From Rhodospirillaceae bacterium (GTDB lineage Bacteria > Pseudomonadota > Alphaproteobacteria > MPNO01 > UBA2964): a DNA stretch of 7,758 bases. Both the position numbers and the translations under genes were made by a program. The stretch lies in the NCBI GenBank assembly GCA_018660305.1, contig JABJKO010000033.1, forward strand, positions 1-7,758. Reading direction: 5' to 3'. Of this stretch, positions 1 through 4,647 are shown piece after piece; within the stretch, counting starts at the first letter, position 1; every line of letters starts with the position of its first letter. Below the pieces are notes generated by a model. That model made no database searches, was not told where the DNA came from, and was given only the letters and a program-made list of their open reading frames with translations.

Positions 1-519
1 AAGAGGTGTTTTAGCCGGAGACACCGATTTCACAGGCTGGGATTTCACAGGCTGGGATTTCACAGGCTGGGATTTCGCAAGCTGGGCTTTGGCAGGCTGG
101 GGCTTCGCGGGCGGGACCACCTCGTTCGTCGAAATATTGGTCGATACTTTGGTGGTGGCGAGATTGGCAAAGGAATCGTCAAAGTCCACGGTCGATGCAT
201 CGCCCAGCATCATAGGCTCAGTCACCATCTGGAGGTTATCCGGCACCAAATTGCCGGGCGGCACCCGGTCGGGGACCCTTGTATCGGAAGGTGCTGCGAC
301 CTGTTTGACGGGAGCATCCTCACAAATCTTACCCCGTGTCACGCCATAGAGAACCGAACAATCCTTCTTGGTTGCGGCGGAGATAGCATAATCCGAAACG
401 GTTTTCCCGGTCCCCACATAGCTGGCGCTGTCAATGGCATAGCCGGCAACGAGTACACCTGACGGGATACCGCAGGCAGTCAGCAGGAACAGCAATGTCG
501 CTAGCGCGGCGAATCTCAT
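1..519 (-). CDS. putative outer-membrane lipoprotein, C-terminus beyond window edge
   Basis: This reading frame is open from ATG at 519 to base 1 (173 codons, no stop), so the 3' end is missing. The protein starts MRFAALATLLFLLTACG: a short basic N-region, a hydrophobic stretch and a lipobox L-T-A-C with the lipidated Cys at 16. Gly at +2 argues against inner-membrane retention, so outer-membrane sorting by Lol is likely. Residues 36-68 hold a T-G-K-T-V-S-D-Y motif followed by two cysteines (C54, C66) that could form a disulfide; I recall this pattern from small alphaproteobacterial lipoproteins of unknown function. After about residue 70 it becomes low-complexity, ending in Lys/Pro/Gln-rich 5-residue repeats (about residues 136-165) that could be a periplasmic spacer or wall-contacting tail. 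The start is the only one giving a signal peptide; the ribosome site (GGGGTGAGAG directly upstream) is weak. Function unknown. Confidence 0.82.
   Translation of the reverse strand, partial: MRFAALATLLFLLTACGIPSGVLVAGYAIDSASYVGTGKTVSDYAISAATKKDCSVLYGVTRGKICEDAPVKQVAAPSDTRVPDRVPPGNLVPDNLQMVTEPMMLGDASTVDFDDSFANLATTKVSTNISTNEVVPPAKPQPAKAQLAKSQPVKSQPVKSQPVKSVSPAKTPL
26..115. repeat. 15-bp tandem repeat inside lipoprotein gene
   Basis: Six consecutive 15-bp units of the form GATTTCACAGGCTGG. Units at 26-40, 41-55 and 56-70 are identical; 71-85, 86-100 and 101-115 are progressively degenerate. Because 15 is a multiple of three, copy-number change keeps the reading frame. On the minus strand it encodes a 5-residue repeat of the type K-S-Q-P-V or A-K-x-Q-P/L. 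Identical units at one end and decayed units at the other suggest recent expansion by slippage. Confidence 0.9.
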
Positions 520-695
520 CTCTCACCCCATCCACGTGGCCAGAGACAGTCTGAATCAATCGGCCGACGGAGGCGGTAAGAATGGCGCAGGAACGTGTAA
601 GATATCGTTAAAGAATTCGCCCGGATTTACGAAATTTTGTGTTTATTTTCAATGTATTACAAACAATTTCAACGAGCCAGGAGCGGACTGACGGG
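520..695. other. intergenic region between lipoprotein gene and aspS 3' end
   Basis: No gene is seen here. The part from about 600 to 672 is clearly AT-rich against its surroundings and should carry the minus-strand promoter of the lipoprotein gene. One weak candidate is TTGAAA (complement of 647-652) and TAAATC (complement of 624-629) with a 17-nt spacer; only the -35 is a good match. No hairpin with a T-tract is visible downstream of aspS, so aspS may terminate Rho-dependently or read through into the lipoprotein gene, which lies on the same strand. Confidence 0.4.
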
Positions 696-2480
696 CTAGC
701 TGGGTTTGGGGGGCGGCTGAACCCCCCTTATGTGAAGTTCTTCCAGCCGGTCCTGGGTTACCTCCGCCGGCGCCGCCATCATCAGATCCTGGGCCTGCTG
801 GGTCATGGGGAACATGGTGACTTCGCGGATGTTCTGCTCGCCGGCCAGCAGCATGACGATGCGGTCAATGCCCGGCGCCGAGCCGCCATGGGGGGGGGCG
901 CCGAATTTGAGGGCGTTGAGCATGCCGCTGAACCGGGTCTCCAGCTCCTCACGCCCGTAGCCAGCGATATCGAACGCCTTGTACATGATCTCCGGAAGAT
1001 GGTTCCGGATGGCACCGGAGGATAACTCGATACCGTTGCAGACGATGTCATACTGGTAGGCCTTCACGTCCAGCGGATCCATGGTCTCCAGAGCCTCGAG
1101 ACCGCCCTGCGGCATGGAGAACGGGTTGTGGCTGAACTCGATCTTGCGGGTCTTTTCGTCGAACTCATACATGGGGTAATCGACGATCCAGCAGAAATCG
1201 AACCGGTTCTCGTCGATCAACTTGAGCTGTTCGCCCACCTGGGTGCGCGCCTGCCCGGCGAAGGCCGCGAAGGTCTTGGGCACGCCGGCGACGAAGAACA
1301 CCGCGTCGCCGTCCTTCAAATCGAGCTGGGCGCGCAACGCCTCTGTGCGCTCCTCGCCGATGTTCTTGGCAACCGGTCCGGCGCCTTCGCCATCGCGGAA
1401 GAAGATATATCCGAGACCCGGCTGGCCTTCCTTCTGGGCCCATGAATTCATGCGGTCGCAGAACGCGCGCGAGCCACCGCCCGGCGCCGGGATGGCCCAC
1501 ACCCGGACAGCCTCGTCTTTTTCGATCATGCCGGCGAAAATCTTGAAGCCTGATCCTCGGAAAGTATCCGTGATGTCGCTCATCTCGATGGGATTGCGCA
1601 GATCCGGCTTGTCGTTGCCATATTTCTGCATGGATTCGTCATAGGGAATGCGCGGAAACGGCGCCTGGGTCACCGACTTGCCGCCGCCGAATTGTTCGAA
1701 GATGCCCTGCAGGACTGGTTCCAGTGCGGCAAACACGTCGTCCTGGGTGACGAACGACATTTCCACATCGAGTTGGTAGAACTCGCCGGGCGAGCGGTCA
1801 GCGCGGGCGTCCTCGTCGCGGAAACACGGCGCAATCTGGAAATAGCGGTCGAACCCGGCCACCATGATGAGCTGTTTGAATTGCTGCGGCGCCTGCGGCA
1901 GGGCGTAGAAATGGCCGGGATGAATGCGGCTTGGCACCAGGAAATCGCGCGCGCCCTCAGGCGACGTGGAGGTCAGGATTGGAGTCTGAAACTCGGTGAA
2001 CCCCTGCTCCACCATGCGCCGCCTTATATCGGCGATTACCTGGGAGCGCAGGGTGATGTTGCGGTGAATTCGTTCGCGGCGCAAATCGAGGAACCGGTAA
2101 CGCAGGCGAACTTCCTCGCCGTAATCCTCGTCGCTATTGACCTGCAGAGGCAGCGGATCGGCGGTCGCCAGCACCTCGATTTCCTTGATGGACAGCTCCA
2201 CCTCGCCAGTGGGCAGAGTGCTGTTGATAGTTTCGTCGCTGCGCCGCACGATGTCACCGGTGACGCAGATCACCGATTCAAGTCTCAGCTCTTCAACCGC
2301 CGGAAATATGGCGCTGGACACATCCACCACGCACTGGGTAATGCCAAAGTGATCCCGCAGATCCACAAACAGCAAATTGCCATGATCACGCTTGCGGTGG
2401 ACCCATCCTGACAGCCGCGCAGGTGCGCCGGCATTGTCGATGCGCAGTTCGTTGCAATTGTGGGTTCGGTACTGATGCAT
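696..2480 (-). CDS. aspS: aspartate--tRNA(Asp/Asn) ligase
   Basis: Class II aminoacyl-tRNA synthetase, cytoplasmic, charging tRNA with aspartate using ATP. The 594-residue length is normal for bacterial AspRS. In order: an OB-fold anticodon-binding domain (about 1-105, with [10 protein letters not shown] at 25-34); motif 1 region around P167; the aspartate pocket region with Q199 and K202; motif 2 with F-R-D-E-D at 220-224; then the bacterial GAD insertion (about 290-420); and motif 3 GGSAPGIDR at 532-540 with the invariant Arg at 540. His33 sits where discriminating enzymes such as E. coli carry Leu and where the Pseudomonas non-discriminating enzyme carries His, so it probably also makes Asp-tRNA(Asn) for GatCAB amidation (inference). 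The start ATG is preceded by AAGG with 8 nt to the codon. It is divergent from the monooxygenase gene. A 9-nt C tract lies in codons 528-531. Confidence 0.98.
   Translation of the reverse strand: MHQYRTHNCNELRIDNAGAPARLSGWVHRKRDHGNLLFVDLRDHFGITQCVVDVSSAIFPAVEELRLESVICVTGDIVRRSDETINSTLPTGEVELSIKEIEVLATADPLPLQVNSDEDYGEEVRLRYRFLDLRRERIHRNITLRSQVIADIRRRMVEQGFTEFQTPILTSTSPEGARDFLVPSRIHPGHFYALPQAPQQFKQLIMVAGFDRYFQIAPCFRDEDARADRSPGEFYQLDVEMSFVTQDDVFAALEPVLQGIFEQFGGGKSVTQAPFPRIPYDESMQKYGNDKPDLRNPIEMSDITDTFRGSGFKIFAGMIEKDEAVRVWAIPAPGGGSRAFCDRMNSWAQKEGQPGLGYIFFRDGEGAGPVAKNIGEERTEALRAQLDLKDGDAVFFVAGVPKTFAAFAGQARTQVGEQLKLIDENRFDFCWIVDYPMYEFDEKTRKIEFSHNPFSMPQGGLEALETMDPLDVKAYQYDIVCNGIELSSGAIRNHLPEIMYKAFDIAGYGREELETRFSGMLNALKFGAPPHGGSAPGIDRIVMLLAGEQNIREVTMFPMTQQAQDLMMAAPAEVTQDRLEELHIRGVQPPPKPS
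708..727 (-). other. GC-only hairpin at the 3' end of aspS
   Basis: GGGGGG (708-713) and CCCCCC (722-727) are perfectly complementary around an 8-nt loop, inside the last codons of aspS, which encode a Pro-rich tail ending P-P-P-K-P-S. In the mRNA the stem sits about nine nucleotides before the stop codon. There is no following U tract, so it is not a standard intrinsic terminator; it may protect the 3' end or simply reflect Gly/Pro codons. Confidence 0.4.
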
Positions 2481-2562
2481 GGCGGGACCTTGTGGGCTTC
2501 TCGGGGTGGACTTCTCGGGACGATAGGGAACCGCCCGGCAAAGGCCACGGAACGGGCCATCC

Positions 2563-2568
2563 TGTCAA
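2563..2568 (-). promoter_or_regulatory. candidate -35 element of the aspS promoter
   Basis: The complement reads CTTGACA, a perfect match to the sigma-70 -35 consensus in the form favoured in alphaproteobacteria, 83 nt upstream of the aspS ATG. The sequence 17 nt downstream (GCCTTT, complement of 2540-2545) is a poor -10, which lowers confidence. Between this point and the start lie two direct copies of CTTCTCGGG (2497-2505 and 2511-2519 on the plus strand) in what would be the aspS leader; their meaning is unknown. Confidence 0.33.
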
Positions 2569-2607
2569 GACTCTTGCGGAAAACGGCCTTATGCTAACCG
2601 CAGGAAA

Positions 2608-2666
2608 CGGGCCCTTTCACATGCAAAATGGGGCCCGCCGCCAGATTTAGGAGAATTGAAAGGGCC
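2608..2666 (+). promoter_or_regulatory. structured leader of the monooxygenase gene; candidate RNA switch
   Basis: Two overlapping pairings are visible. Stem A: CGGGCCC (2608-2614) with GGGCCCG (2631-2637), 7 bp, 16-nt loop. Stem B: GGCCCTTTCA (2610-2619) with TGAAAGGGCC (2657-2666), 10 bp, perfect, ending at the base before the ATG. They share 2610-2614, so they are either alternatives, or stem A plus TTTCA/TGAAA (2615-2619 with 2657-2661) form an H-type pseudoknot. The ribosome site is abnormal: AGGAG at 2649-2653 is 13 nt from the ATG and AAAGGG at 2659-2664 only 2 nt, so folding could decide initiation. A weak -10 (TATGCT, 2590-2595) would start transcription just before stem A. Pairings are seen; regulation is inference. 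Confidence 0.4.
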
Positions 2667-3995
2667 ATGAGCGAAAAACGCCAGCTTCATTTCGGGGCCT
2701 TCATGCGGCCCGTCACCATCCATACCGGCGCCTGGCGCTACCCCGGCGCCTATGCCGACGCCAACTTCAATTTCGAGCATATCAAGCATTTCGCTCAGAC
2801 CCTGGAGCGCGGCAAGTTCGATGCGTTCTTCATGGCCGATCATCTGGCGGTCCTCAACATGCCCATGGAAGCGCTTAAGCGGTCTTCCACACCGACCTCG
2901 TTCGAGCCCATGACCCTGCTACCGGCACTGGCCATGGTGACCAAGAACCTCGGGCTGGTGGCCACCGGTTCGACCACCTATGACGAGCCGTTTCACGTGG
3001 CGCGGCGGTTTTCCTCGCTCGACCATATCAGTGGCGGGCGTGCCGGATGGAACGTGGTCACCACGGCCAACCCGGATGCCTCGAAGAATTTTGGGCGCGA
3101 AGATCACATGGAACATGACGAGCGCTATCTCCGGGCGCGGGAATTCTATGACGTGGTCACCGGCCTGTGGGACAGCTGGGCCGATGATGCCTTTACCCGC
3201 GATCAGGAGAGCGGTGTCTTTTTCGACCCCGACAAATTGCATGTCCTCAATCACGAAGGCAAATATCTGAAAGTCCGCGGGCCGCTGAATATCGCCCGGC
3301 CCATCCAGGGTTGGCCGGTGATCGTCCAGGCCGGGGCATCGAACGCCGGGCGGCAATTGGCGGCCGAGACCGCCGAGGCGGTGTTCACCGCTCAGAGCAA
3401 TCTTGCCGCTGGTCAGGCGTTCTATAAGGACGTGAAAGGCCGCATGGAAAAGGTAGGCCGCAATCCCGATCACATGAAGATCCTGCCGGCCTGCATGGTT
3501 GTCGTCGCGGATTCCCTCGATGAAGCCCGGGAAAAGAGATTCAAGCTCGACAGCCTGGTCCATTACGAAAGCGCCATCGCGTCGCTTTCCATCGCGCTGG
3601 GCCACGATGCCTCCAAATTCGATCCCGACGGGCCCCTGCCCGACATTCCCGAAAGCAATGCCGGCCAGAGCAGCCGCGAACGGGCGATCCGAGTGGCCAA
3701 GGAGGACAACCTCACCGTTCGGCAACTGGCCCAGCGGCTGGGCGGCCATTCCAGCCTGTGCATCATGGGCACGCCGGAGATGATTGCCGACGAGATGGAA
3801 GAATGGCTCACGACCCGGGGCAGCGACGGTTTCACCATCCAGTTCCCCTACGTGCCCGAGGGCATTTACGACATGGTCGACAAGGTAATCCCGATCCTGC
3901 AGGAGCGCGGTCTGTTCCGAAAGGAATATGAGGGGACGACACTGCGTGAAAACATGGGTCTGCCACGGCCGGACAATCAATTCTTCCCGGCATAG
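2667..3995 (+). CDS. LLM-class flavin-dependent monooxygenase, NtaA/SnaA/DszA group
   Basis: Predicted cytoplasmic FMNH2-dependent oxygenase of the bacterial luciferase-like TIM-barrel superfamily, using reduced flavin from a separate reductase to attack a small organic substrate (nitrilotriacetate, organosulfur compounds or similar in known members). At 442 residues it is within the group's usual size. Landmarks: the N-terminal strand with L-H-F-G-A-F at about 7-12, FDAFFMADH near 50, S-G-G-R-A-G-W-N-V-V at 122-131, LWDSW at 167-171, and VIVQAGAS (flavin phosphate region) at 218-225. I chose ATG 2667 because homologues begin with this kind of M-S-x-K-R-Q sequence; an in-frame ATG at 2628 would add 13 residues lying inside the leader stem. 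No flavin reductase or transporter is adjacent, so the substrate cannot be inferred. A sulfur- or amine-scavenging role is possible but unproven. Confidence 0.93.
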   Translation: MSEKRQLHFGAFMRPVTIHTGAWRYPGAYADANFNFEHIKHFAQTLERGKFDAFFMADHLAVLNMPMEALKRSSTPTSFEPMTLLPALAMVTKNLGLVATGSTTYDEPFHVARRFSSLDHISGGRAGWNVVTTANPDASKNFGREDHMEHDERYLRAREFYDVVTGLWDSWADDAFTRDQESGVFFDPDKLHVLNHEGKYLKVRGPLNIARPIQGWPVIVQAGASNAGRQLAAETAEAVFTAQSNLAAGQAFYKDVKGRMEKVGRNPDHMKILPACMVVVADSLDEAREKRFKLDSLVHYESAIASLSIALGHDASKFDPDGPLPDIPESNAGQSSRERAIRVAKEDNLTVRQLAQRLGGHSSLCIMGTPEMIADEMEEWLTTRGSDGFTIQFPYVPEGIYDMVDKVIPILQERGLFRKEYEGTTLRENMGLPRPDNQFFPA

Positions 3996-4003
3996 GCGGA
4001 GGG

Positions 4004-4033
4004 ATTGTTGGCGAGAGATCCAACGCCGACAAT
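4004..4033. terminator. hairpin between convergent genes, candidate bidirectional terminator
   Basis: ATTGTTGGCG (4004-4013) pairs with CGCCGACAAT (4024-4033): 10 bp including one G-T wobble, 10-nt loop. It begins 8 nt after the monooxygenase stop and lies downstream of the convergent small membrane-protein gene as well. No run of T follows on either strand, so intrinsic termination would be weak; it could instead stabilise both 3' ends. Confidence 0.4.
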
Positions 4034-4084
4034 AAGTTCACCGCCCAGTCCCCCCAGTGACTCCGGGGTCTCGGCCCTTACGGT

Positions 4085-4336
4085 TCAGAAAATAAGCAAG
4101 CCAACGATGGTCCCACCGATAATCGAGAGCAAGACCGTTCCCGCAATCTTGACAGTCTGAACAGTGCGTTGACCTCTGGCTTCCTCCGCCGCGATCCAGT
4201 CGCGGGCAAAGGCGACGACGTCTGGCGGTGTCAGCCCTGCATTGTCGCTTCGCTCTATTTCGCGGCGAACAGTATCGATGCCCCAGACGCCGTACAACGC
4301 CTTGAGCGAGTTCTTCTTCTCTGTGGTCAGTACCAT
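4085..4336 (-). CDS. small tail-anchored membrane protein, function unknown
   Basis: An 83-residue protein: a soluble, charged, probably helical N-terminal part (MVLTTEKKNSLKALYGVWG onwards, with PPDVVAFARDWIAAEEARG in the middle) and a hydrophobic C-terminal segment, IAGTVLLSIIGGTIVGLLIF, ending exactly at the stop. That gives a single-span, N-in, C-terminally anchored protein with a G-G-x-x-x-G packing motif that could favour oligomerisation. The frame extends upstream to an ATG at 4426 (113 residues), but that start has no ribosome site, whereas ATG 4336 is preceded by AGAGAGG with 6 nt spacing; a CATAAT -10-like hexamer (complement of 4404-4409) also falls inside the longer form. It is convergent with the monooxygenase gene. 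I do not recognise a named family. Confidence 0.62.
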   Translation of the reverse strand: MVLTTEKKNSLKALYGVWGIDTVRREIERSDNAGLTPPDVVAFARDWIAAEEARGQRTVQTVKIAGTVLLSIIGGTIVGLLIF

Positions 4337-4644
4337 GTGCCACCTCTCTGTGGCTTTCTCTCGAAGCGAGGCTAGGTCCGGATCGGTCAACGAAAAGACA
4401 AGAATTATGGTTGCCGGGCGGGGCATCGGGGGTACCCCGAATTCTCCCGGCCCGCTAAGCCAAGCCTGTCTTCAATCAGGCCAGACACGGGATGCCGTCG
4501 CCCCTCTTTTCCGGCCATTGAGAACGATTGCTTTACCCGGTTTCGCACAAAATAAGGGACCAATAATTTGGGGGTTCTCGCCCAAACAGGCGAGGTGGCA
4601 CGGCTGTATCGGCCACCGATCCGGCCACCGGAGGAGAGAACGAA
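4337..4644. other. divergent intergenic region with small inverted repeats
   Basis: No protein-coding gene is convincing here if the small membrane protein starts at 4336. On the plus strand a weak promoter-like pair is TTGCTT (4528-4533) and AATAAG (4551-4556), 17-nt spacer. Downstream come a 6-bp hairpin TTTGGG/CCCAAA (4567-4572 with 4581-4586) and two adjacent 11-bp imperfect palindromes, TCGGCCACCGA (4609-4619) and CCGGCCACCGG (4621-4631), spaced 12 bp apart; the second overlaps the ribosome site of the next gene. There is also a perfect palindrome GGGGTACCCC at 4429-4438. These could be operator or leader elements for the coiled-coil gene; none matches a named motif I know. Confidence 0.35.
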
Positions 4645-4647
4645 TTG
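4630..4647 (+). promoter_or_regulatory. strong ribosome site that fixes a TTG start
   Basis: GGAGGAGAG at 4630-4638 lies 6 nt before TTG 4645. In this frame a stop is at 4564-4566 and no ATG, GTG or TTG occurs between it and 4645, so TTG is the first possible start. The nearby ATG at 4649 is in another frame and meets a stop after three codons. Confidence 0.8.

Noticed and set aside
26..115. CRISPR array
   Set aside because: Units are contiguous 15-mers without spacers and lie within a reading frame; this is a coding tandem repeat.
1692..2411. 239-codon open frame antisense to aspS
   Set aside because: It lies wholly inside the aspS coding region, which has all class II motifs; the product has no recognisable domain and is typical of open shadow frames in GC-rich genes.
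2608..2666. Assignment of the monooxygenase leader to SAM-II
   Set aside because: The pseudoknot-like layout and terminal AAAGGG are similar, but I cannot place the conserved core of that riboswitch, so no class is claimed.
2919..3980. 353-codon open frame antisense to the monooxygenase gene
   Set aside because: Long, but fully covered by a gene with conserved family motifs; low-complexity Gly/Val/His/Asp composition and no ribosome site of note.
4038..4343. 101-codon minus-strand frame overlapping the small membrane protein
   Set aside because: Arg/Gly-rich shadow frame without ribosome site or membrane segment; the overlapping frame has a clear hydrophobic tail and ribosome site.
4429..4438. 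Palindrome GGGGTACCCC as an operator
   Set aside because: A single 10-bp palindrome in GC-rich DNA without a partner site or a promoter in a sensible position is not enough to call a binding site.
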